Assembly: GCF_018531445.1 (NCBI RefSeq)
Contig: NZ_JAHDTH010000005.1
Coordinates: 1-64,000 of the forward strand
Length of the DNA stretch: 64,000 nt
From: Pseudonocardia lacus
GTDB taxonomy: Bacteria; Actinomycetota; Actinomycetes; Mycobacteriales; Pseudonocardiaceae
Direction: 5' to 3'
In this document: in pieces, positions 18,943-28,136 of the stretch
Layout of the letters: each line of letters begins with the position of its first letter
Position numbering within the stretch: position 1 is the first letter of the stretch
Made by a program: the position numbers and the translations under genes
The notes under the pieces: model-generated
Database searches by the model: none
The model's input: only the letters and a program-made list of their open reading frames with translations
Told to the model about the DNA's origin: nothing

Positions 18943-19698
18943 ATGGAGCTGTCGTTCGAGAACAAGGTCGTCGTCGTGACCGGCGCCGCGGGCGGGTTCG
19001 GGTCGGCGACCGCGCGGACGTTCGCCGAGGCCGGGGCGCACGTCGTCGTGTCCGACATCGACGCCGCCGGCGCCGAGCGGGTCGCCGCCGAGCTGCCCTC
19101 GGCGATCGCGGTCACCACCGACGTGACCGACCCGGACGCCGTGCGCGGGCTGGTCGAGACCGCCGAGTCGGCGTTCGGCGGCCTGGACGTCATGGTGAAC
19201 AACGCGGGGGTGCCCCACCGGGCGGGCGCCCTGGTCGACCTCGACGTCGAGACGGTCGACCGCCAGCTCGCCGTCAACGTGCGCAGCGTGTTCCTCGGCT
19301 GCAAGTACGCCGTGCCCGCGCTGCGCCGGCGCGGCGGCGGAGTGGTCGTCAACGTCGCCTCGATCGCGGCGAAGCGCCCACGGCCCGGGCTGACCGTCTA
19401 CAACGCCACCAAGGGCGCGGTCATCACGCTCACCCGCGGGCTGGCCGCCGAGGTCGCCCCGGTCGTGCGGGTCAACGCGGTCAACCCGGTGATCGCCGAG
19501 ACCGGCTTCGTCAAGAGCCTCACCGGTGCGGCCGCCCTGCCCGACGACGTGCGGGCCGACTGGGTGGCCGGCATCCCCATGGCGCGCACCGCCACCGCCC
19601 GCGACGTCGCGCACAGCATCGCCTACCTCGCCTCCGACCAGGCCGGCTTCCTCACCGGCGTCTGCCTGGACGTCGACGGCGGCCGCAGCATCCAGTAG
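18943..19698 (+). CDS. SDR family oxidoreductase
   Basis: A 251-residue classical SDR: TGAAGGFG coenzyme loop, SDID after the second strand (NAD preference), NNAG, the catalytic Ser in VVNVASIAA and YNATK. It follows the lyase by 23 bp with GCAGGGA upstream of ATG 18943. It probably oxidises a hydroxy intermediate of the same pathway, upstream or downstream of the aldehyde and dicarboxylate steps; the order cannot be read from the sequence. Confidence 0.88.
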   Translation: MELSFENKVVVVTGAAGGFGSATARTFAEAGAHVVVSDIDAAGAERVAAELPSAIAVTTDVTDPDAVRGLVETAESAFGGLDVMVNNAGVPHRAGALVDLDVETVDRQLAVNVRSVFLGCKYAVPALRRRGGGVVVNVASIAAKRPRPGLTVYNATKGAVITLTRGLAAEVAPVVRVNAVNPVIAETGFVKSLTGAAALPDDVRADWVAGIPMARTATARDVAHSIAYLASDQAGFLTGVCLDVDGGRSIQ

Positions 19699-19724
19699 GA
19701 CCCACCGATCCAGGGAGCCACGAG

Positions 19725-21032
19725 ATGACGACGACGCATTCCGTGCCGGCCGACCAGCGGGCGCCCTCGCCCGCGAAGGTCGCGGTGGCCAGCTTCATCG
19801 GCACCACCATCGAGTGGTACGACTACCTCGTCTTCGGGGCGGCCACCGTGCTGGTGTTCAACCCGCTGTTCTTCCCCACCCTCGACCCGGTGGCCGGGTC
19901 GCTGGCCGGGTTCGCGACGCTCGCGGTCGCCTTCCTCGCCCGGCCGCTGGGCGGGCTGGTGTTCGGCCACTTCGGCGACCGGGTCGGGCGCAAGCGGATG
20001 CTGGTGCTCTCGGTGGTGCTGATGGGGCTGGGCACGGTCGCGGTCGGGCTGCTGCCGACCTACGCCACGATCGGGATCTGGGCCCCGGTGCTGCTGGTCG
20101 TGCTGCGGTTCGTCCAGGGGTTCGCCGTCGGTGGCGAGTGGGGCGGGGCGGTGGTCATGTCCCTGGAGCACGCGCCCCCGCACCGCCGCGCGTTCTACGC
20201 CAGCTTCCCGCAGGCCGGGGTACCCGCCGGCACGTTCCTGTCCAGCGGGGCGTTCTTCCTGGTCACCCTGATGCCCGAGGAGCAGCTGCTGAGCTGGGGG
20301 TGGCGGGTGCCGTTCCTGTGCTCGGCGCTGCTGGTCGTGGTGGGGCTCTACATCCGGCTGCGGGTGAGCGAGTCGCCGGAGTTCCTCGCGCTGCAGGAGC
20401 GCGGCGAGGTCGTCGAGGCCCCGGCGATGGAGGTCCTGCGCTCCTCCAAGCGGGCGCTGGTGGTCGGGATGCTCTGCATGCTCGCCCCGAACACGATCTT
20501 CTACCTGGCCAGCACGTTCTTCCTCAGCTACGGCCCGGTCCACCTGGGGCTGAGCCGGGGCCTGGTGCTGGCGGCGCTGCTGGTGGCCGCGGCGCTGCAG
20601 GTGGTGACCCTCCCGCTGCTCGCGATCCTGGCCGACCGGACGGGCCCGCGGAACTTCCTGGTGCTCGGGTGCGGCGCGGTCGCCCTGGGCGCGTTCCCGG
20701 TGTTCGCGCTCTTCGACACCGGCACCGTCGCCGGCGTCGTGGCCGCCTACCTGCTCGCCCTCCCCGTGCTGCACGCACTGGTCTACGGCGCGGTCGCGGG
20801 CTTCACCGCGGAGCTGTTCCCGCCGCGGGCCCGCTACACCGGCTCGTCGCTGGCCTACCACCTGGGCGGGGCGGTCACCGCGGCGCCCGTGCCGATCGTG
20901 GCGACCCTGCTGCTCGCCGAGTTCGGCTCCTCCGCGGCGATCGCCGTCTACGTGGTCGTGGCCGCCCTCCTCTGCGGTCTGGTCATCTCGCTGGCCCCGC
21001 GCACAGTCGCCGCTACGAGCGAGCACGGCTGA
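19725..21032 (+). CDS. MFS transporter of the metabolite:H+ symporter (MHS) family
   Basis: A 435-residue, 12-helix carrier. The MHS opening VASFIGTTIEWYDYLVFGAATVLVFNPLFFP and the loop 2-3 motif GHFGDRVGRKRMLV are clear, as is LRFVQGFAVGGEWGGAVVMSLEHAP. Members import organic acids and compatible solutes with protons, so this gene is the likely uptake step for the LysR-controlled operon. It is followed tail-to-tail by a truncated SDR whose frame runs on through this gene in antisense. Confidence 0.9.
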   Translation: MTTTHSVPADQRAPSPAKVAVASFIGTTIEWYDYLVFGAATVLVFNPLFFPTLDPVAGSLAGFATLAVAFLARPLGGLVFGHFGDRVGRKRMLVLSVVLMGLGTVAVGLLPTYATIGIWAPVLLVVLRFVQGFAVGGEWGGAVVMSLEHAPPHRRAFYASFPQAGVPAGTFLSSGAFFLVTLMPEEQLLSWGWRVPFLCSALLVVVGLYIRLRVSESPEFLALQERGEVVEAPAMEVLRSSKRALVVGMLCMLAPNTIFYLASTFFLSYGPVHLGLSRGLVLAALLVAAALQVVTLPLLAILADRTGPRNFLVLGCGAVALGAFPVFALFDTGTVAGVVAAYLLALPVLHALVYGAVAGFTAELFPPRARYTGSSLAYHLGGAVTAAPVPIVATLLLAEFGSSAAIAVYVVVAALLCGLVISLAPRTVAATSEHG

Positions 21033-21035
21033 TCG

Positions 21036-21683
21036 AGGACCACCGACCCGGCCCAGCGGAGTGGCGCCGGTGTCGTAGGCGTCCGGGTCGCCGATGCCCC
21101 GGGCGCCTTCGGTGTCGGTGAAGCCGGGGGCGACCGCGTTGACCCTGATCCCGGCCGGGCCGCCCTCCCGGGCGAGCGCACGGGTCAGCCCGACGACCGC
21201 GCCCTTGCTGGCGACGTAGTGCGACAGGTGCCGGGAGCCGCTGAACGCGGCCTCGCTGGACAGGTTCACCACGCTGCCCCCGCCCGCGGCGACCAGCAGC
21301 GGGGCGGTCGCCCGGTAGACCAGCCACGGACCGCGCACGTTCACCGCCATGACCCGGTCGAACTCGGCGACCGGGATCTGCCCGGCAGGCGCCCGGGTGA
21401 CGTCGACGAGCGCGGCGTTGTTGACCACGCCGTCCAGGCCGCCCAGCAGGTCGGCGGCCCGATCCGCGACGGCGGCCACGGCGGCCTCGTCGGAGACGTC
21501 GCAGAGTCCGGTGCGGACCTCGCCTGCGCTGCGCTCGCGGGTGGCGGCCAGGCCGTCGGAGTCGACGTCGACGGCGAGCACCCGCACGCCCAGGCTCGCC
21601 AGCTCGACCGCGATCGCCCGGCCCAGTCCGCGGGCCGCACCGGTGACCAGGACCCGCTTGTCCGCCAGCCCCGCGTCGGTCAC
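21036..21683 (-). pseudogene. SDR oxidoreductase truncated at its C-terminus
   Basis: A classical SDR with TGAARGLG, NNAALVDVT, the catalytic Ser in VVNLSSEAAF and YVASK intact. After DTGATPLGRVG the family end (about 45 residues with the final VDGG segment) is missing. Instead the frame continues, without a stop, antisense through the MFS gene to 19623. The break point is near 21045, only 13 bp beyond the MFS stop, which suggests a deletion that joined the two genes. GTG 21683 overlaps the stop of the upstream FAD oxidoreductase as GTGA. It is probably inactive or unstable. Confidence 0.75.
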
Positions 21684-23343
21684 GCGGGCACCTCCGCTGC
21701 CGGGGCCCGGACCGTCGCGTCCGGGTCGAGGCCCAGGTCGGCGGCGATCACCCGCCAGCAGTTCAGGCTGTTGCCGCGGCCGATGCCCGAGCCGGAGTGG
21801 GTGCTCGACGAACAGGTGTAGACGTTGGGCAGCAGCGTCCGGTAGCCCGACAGCTCCGGGATCGGCCGGAACCGGCCCTGCTGGCTGGCGATCGTGGCGC
21901 CCTGGCTGTAGCCGCCTTCGACCATGTCGGGGTGGGTGGCCAGCACGTCGCGCGGGGTGATCAGCCGGACGCCGGCGATGTTGTCCTCGGTCATGTTCGG
22001 CGCGTAGCGCTGCCACTGCTCGACCATGTGCCGGCGCGCCGTCGCCTCGATCCGCCGCCAGCCGTCGCGGTCGAACAGCCGCAGCGGCGCGGTGAACTCC
22101 TCGTAGCCGACCAGGTGCTCCCCCGCGGGCGCGCGGCCCGGGTCCCAGATGGTGTCGGCGCTGGTCAGGGCGAACGCGCGGCTGGCGTAGCCCTGGGTCA
22201 TGATCTCGGCCTGGTAGCGGGTGGCCAGGTAGTCGGGGTCCTTCGGACCCCAGTACAGCCGCGGCTGCGCCCCGACGACGGGGTTGCCGGTCTTCGCGGC
22301 GTAGTCGGGCAGCTCGTGCACCGCGACGTTCGCCCAGATCAGCTGGCCGCGGTCGAAGTGGATGTTGCGCAGCCGGTGGTCGATGCGCGGGCTGCGCGGC
22401 ACGTCCGCCATGAGCTCCAGCACCGTCTGGGCATCCCCAGCCCCGAGACGACCAGATCGGCTCCCACCCGCGTGCCGTCGCCCAGGACGATGCCGCTCGC
22501 CCGGCCGTCCGCGCCGAGGATCCGGGCCACCGGGGCGTGCGTGTGGTACTCCACCCCGCGGCGCCGCCCGGCCCGCACCAATGCGTCGGTGATCGCCCCG
22601 GTGCCGCCGACGGCGATCGCGGCCGGCTCCAGCGACAGGGTCAGCGCCAGCACGTGCACCAGTCCCTGCAGGCCGAGCACGTCGTCGGGGTAGGCACCGG
22701 CCGAGGTGGTGGCCGCGCGCATGAACAGGGTGCGCAGCTCGTCGCCGGCGAAGAAGTCGTAGGCCAACTGGCGCACGCTCATGAACTGGTGGACCGGCTC
22801 GATCAACCCGCCTTCGCGCATCAGCGCCTCGAGCGGGTCGGGCGTGCCCCACGGCGGGGGGACCGTGTAGCGGTGGCGGCCGAACGCCTGCTTCCACTCG
22901 GCGTCGTAGCCGTCGCGCACGCGCAGGTACGTGTCGGCGTCCACGCTGGAGAACTCGCGGATCGCGGCCTCGGTGCGGGCCATGCCCTCCGCCCAGGCGG
23001 CCTGCCCGCCGACCTCGTCGACCACCCGGTAGGCCGACCAGCCGACGAAGGCGCTGCCGTCGTCGAAGACCATGGCCTCGTTGCCCTCGGGGAACACGTA
23101 CCGCAGGCCCTCGGCGCGCAGGTCGAAGTCGCGGTAGGCCGGGTGCGCGTAGAAGCGGGTCCAGTGCGAGTAGTGGTTCATGGTGTAGCCGCGCAGGGGG
23201 CCCGGGCCGCTCAGCGCGGCGCCACCGAGGCGGCCGGAGCGCTCGAAGACCCCCACCGAGAGCCCGGCCCGCGCCAGGTAGCAGGCGATGATCGTGGAGT
23301 GGTGGCCGCCGCCCAGCACCACCGCGTCGTACCGGTCCGCCAC
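21680..23343 (-). pseudogene. FAD-dependent oxidoreductase (phytoene desaturase-like) with a one-base frameshift
   Basis: The N-terminal part has the FAD-binding YDAVVLGGGHHSTIIACYLARAGLSVGVFERSGRLGG, typical of phytoene desaturase-like NAD(P)/FAD oxidoreductases of about 550 residues. The frame breaks in VVSGLG; the rest (DAQTVLELMADVPRSPRIDHRLRN to the end, with VYTCSSSTHSGSGIGRGNSLNCWRV) continues in another frame. Restoring one C to the run at 22434-22437 (a G on the coding strand) gives a single full-length protein. GTG 23343 has GAGAGGA upstream. It would oxidise a hydrophobic or cyclic substrate and is coupled to the SDR downstream. Confidence 0.8.
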
Positions 23344-23409
23344 GTCGCGTCCTCTCGCCCCGGCTGTGGAGAGCACGGTCCGCGAATCCGATCACCGTGT
23401 CAGCGCGGC

Positions 23410-23426
23410 TTTCCATCGAATGGAAA
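23410..23426. promoter_or_regulatory. IclR-type operator
   Basis: TTTCCAT-CGA-ATGGAAA is a perfect 17-bp dyad that contains the IclR-family core TCCAT-N3-ATGGA. It lies 20 bp before the IclR gene and 67 bp upstream of the divergent FAD oxidoreductase, so it can serve both promoters. The same core appears at 56042-56054. Confidence 0.65.
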
Positions 23427-23445
23427 TCCGCCCTACGCTGACGTC

Positions 23446-24227
23446 GTGCGCAGCGCCAACCGCCCGCCGGCGCGCACCGCCCCGGGCCGCTCCGCGACCT
23501 CGCGGGCGCTGTCGGTGCTCGACGCGTTCGACGCGGGGCACCACGCGCTGACGCTGTCGCAGATCTCCCGGCGCGCCGGGCTGCCGGTGGCCACCGCGCA
23601 CCGGCTCGTCGCCGAGCTGTGCGCGGCCCGCCTGCTGCTGCGCCGCCCCGACGGCGCCTACGAGGTGGGTGCGCGGATGTGGCGGCTCGGGCTGCTGGCC
23701 GCGCCCACCCTGCTGCGCGAGACCGCCCTGCCGCACCTGCAGGACCTGGTGCTGGCCACCGGGCACACCGTGCACCTCGCCGTCCTCGACGGCACGTCCG
23801 CGCTGGTCGTCGAGCGGCTGGCCGGCTCGCGGACCCAGCCGACCAGGCACAGCCCGGGCGGGCGGCTCCCGCTGCACTGCACGGCCGTCGGCAAGGTCCT
23901 CCTCGCCCACGCCCCGCCGGAGCTGCTCGCCACGGTCGAGGCCGACCTGCGCCGCTACACCCCGTGGACGACCACCGACCCGGACCGCCTGCGCCGCCAG
24001 CTGGAGGTGATCCGGCGCTCCGGGCTTGGCCGCAGCGCCCAGGAGCACCGGCCCGGGGTGTCCTCGCTGGCCATGCCGGTGAGGGGGCGAAGGGCGTGGT
24101 CGCGTCGCTGGGCATCCTGGCCCCGCTGACCACCCCCCGGCTGGGCGGCGCGGTCGGGCCGCTCAGCGCGGCCGCGGCCGCGGTCGGCGCCGCGATCACC
24201 GCCGCCGCGATCGACGACCGGGACTGA
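23446..24227 (+). pseudogene. IclR family regulator with a one-base frameshift
   Basis: A normal IclR protein up to SSLAMPVRG: winged helix (ALSVLDAFDAGHHALTLSQISRRAGLPVATAHRLVAEL) then the GAF-like effector domain (ETALPHLQDLVLATGHTVHLAVLDGTSALVVERLAG, LPLHCTAVGKVLLAHAP). The frame then reads to a premature stop at 24129. One extra G in the run at 24083-24087 would restore AKGVVASLGILAPLTTPRLGG and the natural end at 24227. It is divergent from the damaged FAD oxidoreductase, its likely target. The last 94 bp are repeated at 25415-25508. Confidence 0.8.
24134..24227. repeat. IclR-tail repeat, left copy
   Basis: The 3' end of the IclR gene. A second, slightly diverged copy lies at 25415-25508 in the same orientation; the pair brackets the unknown gene between them. 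Confidence 0.75.
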
Positions 24228-25328
24228 GCGCCTGGGCGCCGACCTCGCCACCGCTTCGCGACGGGCCGGCGGTGAACGCGCGCAGGCCGAGCGACCCGGC
24301 CACCTCCCGGACGAACCAGGCGCCGAAGTCGCTGCCGACGTCGACACCACTGCGGCCGGCAGCGCACCAGTCCTCCCGGTCGAGCAGCGCGAGGTGGCGG
24401 CGCACGAGCCGGTCGCGCTCGGTCCGGGTGAGACCGACCTCCTCCGGGGCCCGCTCGGCCAGCCCGGCGGCGAGCCGGGCCGTCTCGACGTAGCGGGCGG
24501 CGGTGGGCGCCTGCCGTTCGAGGTGGGCGGCGTGCGCGGCCAGGACGGGGTGCGCCGGCGGGTAGTGCCGCAGCGTCGCGCCCATGCCGTCGCAGCGGCC
24601 ATGACCCGCAGCAGCCGCCCGGTGTGGTCGACCAGGTCGTCGTCGGCGTCGGCGCGGGTGATCGCCTCGTGCAGCCGGGACGCGGTGGCGACCCGCCCGG
24701 CGTAGTAGCCGCTGAGGAGGTCGCCGTCGCAGGCCCCGCGGAGCAGCCAGTCGCGCGACTGCGGCGCCCCGAGCCGGCACAGTGCCTCGACGACGTACAC
24801 CCGCCCCCACCCGGCGCTGCGCCGGGCGAGCCACAGCAACGCGGCCGCGTCCCGACGGCGGCCGAGGGCGTCGGCGGCCAGCGCGCCGAACGAGTTCGAC
24901 AGCAGTCCGATCGTCTGGATCAGCGGGACGTCGGCGGTGTTCGCGCCGGTGGCGAGCAGGGCCAGCCCGACGAGGGCCGAGCAGCGATCGGGGCTGTGCC
25001 GCACCAGCCACCGCCCGGTCGAGCGGACCCGGACGGCGTCGGCGCGGAGCGCGGCGGCGGTGATGCTGTCGTCAGGGTGGATGGGCACGGCGAGGTCGCG
25101 GCAGGCGGCGCCGAGGTCGACCGGGTGCGCGTCGGGCCGGGCGAAGTGCGCGTCCAGGACCTCGGCGACGGCGGCGCCCCGCCGCTGCCGGTTCGTGCGC
25201 GACCGCTGCCGTTCGCGGTGGGTCGCGTCGTCGGGGTAGGGCTCGCCGTCGCGTGGCAACGGACCGTCCGGGACCTGCCGGTGCAGCCGCAACGCGTGCT
25301 CGAACAGGGCTCCCGCGGGGGCGGTCAC
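24196..25328 (-). pseudogene. Protein of unknown function with a one-base frameshift
   Basis: I do not recognise this protein. Translated from GTG 25328 it is Ala/Arg-rich and helical, with a run of possible alpha-solenoid repeats (RCSALVGLALLATGANTADVPLIQTIGLLSNSFGALAADALGRRRDAAALLWLARR ... GWGRVYVVEALCRLGAPQSRDWLLRGACDGD), like HEAT-type proteins. At about 24592 the frame breaks: RLLRVMAAA should continue as DGMGATLRHYPPAHPVLAAHAAHLERQ in another frame, restored by one inserted base in the GCGAC context. The end overlaps the IclR 3' end by 32 bp in antisense. The start is uncertain because no ribosome site stands out. Confidence 0.5.
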
Positions 25329-25414
25329 CGGCGGGAGAGGGACTCGTTCCTTCCGGTCATCCGGCGATGATGGTCCCCGATCCGGTCGAACGAAACCGCC
25401 TTTCGCCCGATCCG

Positions 25415-25508
25415 CCCCCCGGCTGGGCGGCGCGGTGGGGCCGCTCAGCGCGGCCGTGGCGCCGGTCGGTGCCGCGATCACCGCCGCCGCGATCGACGAC
25501 CGCGACCG
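25415..25508. repeat. IclR-tail repeat, right copy
   Basis: Resembles 24134-24227 with roughly six differences and would encode PRLGGAVGPLSAAVAPVGAAITAAAIDDRD, the IclR C-terminus, with no gene body before it. It lies just beyond the 3' end of the DHA2 transporter gene. Confidence 0.75.
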
Positions 25509-25537
25509 AACGCTTCCCCGCGGGGCGGTCCGCCGCC

Positions 25538-26968
25538 TCAGTGGCCGTGGCCGTGCCCGACGACGCTGGGCCGTCCCGCGGGCAGCAGCGCCGGCCCGGC
25601 CACCGCGGCGACCGCCGCCACGCCCGCCATCACGGTGAACCCGGCGGTGAACCCGCCCGGGGTCGCGACCGCGCCGGCGAGGCTGCTCGCCGCGATCGAC
25701 GAGACCAGCGCGACGCCGAGCGCCCCGCCCAGCTCGTGGCCGGTGTTCACCGCGCCGGAGGCCAGCCCGGCCTCGCGGTCGGCGACGTGGGACAGGGCGG
25801 TGGAGGTGGCGACGACGAATGCCGGGCCGAGGCCCAGCGCGGTCAGCGCCAGCCCCGGGACGACGCCGGTCCACGCGCCCGCCCCGGCCGGGGCCAGCGC
25901 CAGCAGGGCCGCGCCGAGCGCGGCCAGCCCGAACGCGGCCGCGGCGACCGGGCGCGCCCCGAACCTGCCCAGCAGCCGGGCGCCGGCGTGCGCGCCTGCG
26001 GTGACGGCGAGCGCGGCGGGCAGGAAGGCCAGGCCGGTGCCCAGTGCGTCGTAGCCCTGCAGGTGCTGCAGCCGCAGCGAGGCGAGGAAGAACACCGACA
26101 GCATCAGCGCGCTGGCCGCGAGCATGGTCGCGGTGCCGGTCAGCACCGGCCGGCGGACCAGCAGGCCGGGCGGGACCAGCGGGTCGGCGGCCCGCCGCTC
26201 GACGGCGACGAAGCCCGCCCCGGCCACGAGGGCACCGGCCAGTGGCAGCAGGGTGGCCGGCGACGTCCAGCCGGCGTCCCCGGCGGCGGTCAGCCCCAGC
26301 ACCACCAGCGCGGTGGTCGCGGTGACCAGCACCGCGCCGGCCGCGTCGACCGGGATCCGTCGCCGCGCCGGGTCGCCCGGCAGCACCAGCGGCAGCGCGA
26401 CCAGCAGCACCGCGCCGACGGGCACGTTCAGCAGGAAGATCCACCGCCAGCCCGGCCCGGTGGTGAGCAGCCCGCTGAGCAGGATGCCGGCCACGAACCC
26501 GACGCCGCCGATGGTCGCCCAGGCACCCAGAGCGCGGTCGCGCTCGGGGCCGGTGAACGCCGTGCTGATGCTCGACAGCGCCGCAGGCGAGGCCAGCGCC
26601 GCCCCCACTCCCTGCAGCACGCGCCCGGCGAGCAGCACGGCGCCGGTGGGGGCCAGCCCGCAGGCCAGCGAGCCGAGCGCGAACACCGTCAGGCCGGTGA
26701 CCAGTACCCGGCGCCTGCCCAGCGCGTCGGCCAGCCGCCCGCCCAGCAGCATGAGCCCGCCGAACGCCAGCACGTAAGCGGTCAGGACCCAGGTCGCGCC
26801 AGCGCGGCCCATGGCCAGGTCGGCGGCGATGCTCGGCAGCGCGACGTTGGCCGCCGACACGTCGAGCACGAGCACGAACTCGGCGACGCAGAGCAGCACG
26901 AGCGCGAGTCCGCGGCGGGACGCACGGTCGGGCTCGTCGGGTCGGGATCGGATCGGGGCGGCGCCCAT
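25538..26968 (-). CDS. MFS drug exporter, DHA2 family
   Basis: A 476-residue carrier with a hydrophobic pattern fitting 14 helices. Family features: LVLLCVAEFVLVLDVSAANVALPSIAADL at the N-terminus, GGRLADALGRRRVLVTG in loop 2-3 and the antiporter motif GRVLQGVGAALASPAALSSISTAF. The C-terminus is GHGHGH, a possible metal-binding tail. ATG 26968 has AAGGAGG at 6 bp, so the upstream in-frame codons are ignored. Expression is expected to be repressed by the TetR at 27510-28118 through two operators just upstream. Confidence 0.9.
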   Translation of the reverse strand: MGAAPIRSRPDEPDRASRRGLALVLLCVAEFVLVLDVSAANVALPSIAADLAMGRAGATWVLTAYVLAFGGLMLLGGRLADALGRRRVLVTGLTVFALGSLACGLAPTGAVLLAGRVLQGVGAALASPAALSSISTAFTGPERDRALGAWATIGGVGFVAGILLSGLLTTGPGWRWIFLLNVPVGAVLLVALPLVLPGDPARRRIPVDAAGAVLVTATTALVVLGLTAAGDAGWTSPATLLPLAGALVAGAGFVAVERRAADPLVPPGLLVRRPVLTGTATMLAASALMLSVFFLASLRLQHLQGYDALGTGLAFLPAALAVTAGAHAGARLLGRFGARPVAAAAFGLAALGAALLALAPAGAGAWTGVVPGLALTALGLGPAFVVATSTALSHVADREAGLASGAVNTGHELGGALGVALVSSIAASSLAGAVATPGGFTAGFTVMAGVAAVAAVAGPALLPAGRPSVVGHGHGH

Positions 26969-27009
26969 GGCGGCCTCCTTGCAGGTGAGGGGTGGGCGGT
27001 CAATTGACC

Positions 27010-27025
27010 GTGAACGGGTGTTCAC
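27010..27025. promoter_or_regulatory. TetR operator 1 (exporter / small protein)
   Basis: GTGAAC-GGGT-GTTCAC, a perfect 6-4-6 dyad, 42 bp upstream of the exporter start. It is the same dyad as at 27035-27050 and, with one change, 28137-28152. Confidence 0.75.
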
Positions 27026-27034
27026 GCTAGCGTC

Positions 27035-27050
27035 GTGAACGCGAGTTCAC
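27035..27050. promoter_or_regulatory. TetR operator 2 (exporter / small protein)
   Basis: GTGAAC-GCGA-GTTCAC, 25 bp from operator 1 centre to centre and 27 bp before ATG 27077. The two sites together can silence both divergent genes. Confidence 0.75.
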
Positions 27051-27076
27051 AACCCATTCCGTCCGAGGAGCCCCGA

Positions 27077-27463
27077 ATGACCGACGCCCTGATCTTCATC
27101 TCCACCCACGCCGTCCCCGCCGACACGCTGCCCGAGCTGCGCGAACTCAGCGCGCAGTTCGTCGCCTCAGCGCGGGAAGAGGAACCGTGGTCGGCCGGCC
27201 TGCACGTGTTCCTCGACGAGGACCGCCACGAGCTGACCTACGTGCAGGTGCAGCCGAGCGCCGACGCCATGGACCGGCACCTGCGCCTGGCCCGCGAGCG
27301 CATCGGACGGGCCGTCGCGCTGGCCCCTCCGGTCCGGGTGACCGTCTACGGCGCACCGGGGCCGGTGCTCGCCGAAGCGTTGCGGGTCAACGCCGAGGCC
27401 GGGGCCCGGGTCAGCGTGGTCGCCGACCGGCTGGCCGGCTTCCAGCGCCCTGTCGCGGCGTGA
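27077..27463 (+). CDS. Small protein, probable dimeric alpha-beta barrel (ABM-like)
   Basis: A 128-residue protein. The N-terminal part (LIFISTHAVPADTLPELRELSAQFVASAREEEPWSAGLHVFLDEDRHELTYVQVQPSADAMDRHLRLA) has the strand-helix-strand pattern of antibiotic-biosynthesis monooxygenase-like ferredoxin folds, which act as small oxygenases or binding proteins. No catalytic residues can be assigned. ATG 27077 has GAGGAG upstream. It shares operators with the divergent exporter, so it may modify or sense the exported compound. Confidence 0.6.
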   Translation: MTDALIFISTHAVPADTLPELRELSAQFVASAREEEPWSAGLHVFLDEDRHELTYVQVQPSADAMDRHLRLARERIGRAVALAPPVRVTVYGAPGPVLAEALRVNAEAGARVSVVADRLAGFQRPVAA

Positions 27464-27466
27464 CCG

Positions 27467-27508
27467 GGCTGGGGGCCGCCCCGCCGGCCGGCGGGGCGGC
27501 CCCCAGCC
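27467..27508. terminator. Perfect 42-bp palindrome between two convergent stop codons
   Basis: 21-bp arms (27467-27487 and 27488-27508), loop-free on paper and almost pure GC. It starts 4 bp after one stop codon and ends 2 bp before the other, so it is almost certainly a bidirectional terminator. Confidence 0.85.
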
Positions 27509-27509
27509 G

Positions 27510-28118
27510 CTACCCGTCCGCGACCAGCAGCGCGGCCACGGCGCGCAGGTGGGCGTCGACCTCGGCGCGCGGCGGGCGCGGGTAGGCATCGCCGGACACG
27601 AGCAGGTTGTGCACGGCCCCGGTGACCACGAACCCTACCGCCGCCGGGTCGACCCGCGCGGACACCCGCCCCCGGCCCCGCTCGGCGGTCAGGTACCGGT
27701 CCACCGCCGTGGTCAGCCGCCCGACGAACCCGCTGACCAGCGCGGACTCGCGCATGTGCCCGACCAGTTCCGGGTCGCGGTGCACCTCGGCCAGCTTGAT
27801 CACTTCGGTGCCCGAGCCGAGCAGCACGTCGGCGAAGCGGACCAGGTTGTCGCCGACGGTGCCCGTGCCGGCCGCAGCCACGACCTCCTCGAGCGCCTCG
27901 CCCAGCTCGCGGAACTGCTCGGTGAGCACCGCGGCGACCAGCTCGTCGCGACCGCCGAACACCTTGTAGGGCAGCCCGACGGAGCAGTCGGCCTCCGCGG
28001 CGAGCGCGCGCATCGTCAGCGCGGCGGCTCCGTCGCGGCGCACGATGCGCAGCGCGTGGCCGACCAGGGCCTCCCGCAGCGCGGAGGTGGCGTCCGCGGA
28101 GCGTCGGGCGGGCGACAC
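27510..28118 (-). CDS. TetR family repressor of the exporter
   Basis: A 202-residue TetR protein: helix-turn-helix at the N-terminus (GHALRIVRRDGAAALTMRALAAEADCSVGLPYKVFGGRDELVAAVL) and a helical ligand domain. GTG 28118 has AGGGAGG about 8 bp upstream; the longest frame begins at GTG 28127, which would lie on top of the ribosome site. Its own promoter contains a dyad matching the two operators in front of the exporter, so autoregulation and exporter control are supported directly by sequence. Confidence 0.87.
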   Translation of the reverse strand: MSPARRSADATSALREALVGHALRIVRRDGAAALTMRALAAEADCSVGLPYKVFGGRDELVAAVLTEQFRELGEALEEVVAAAGTGTVGDNLVRFADVLLGSGTEVIKLAEVHRDPELVGHMRESALVSGFVGRLTTAVDRYLTAERGRGRVSARVDPAAVGFVVTGAVHNLLVSGDAYPRPPRAEVDAHLRAVAALLVADG

Positions 28119-28136
28119 GGCCCCCACCTCCCTGTC

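Noticed and set aside
19623-22016. A 797-codon minus-strand frame across the MFS gene and the SDR
   Set aside because: Most of it is antisense to the transporter gene. Only the SDR part is real; the long frame results from GC-rich codon structure and loss of the SDR stop.
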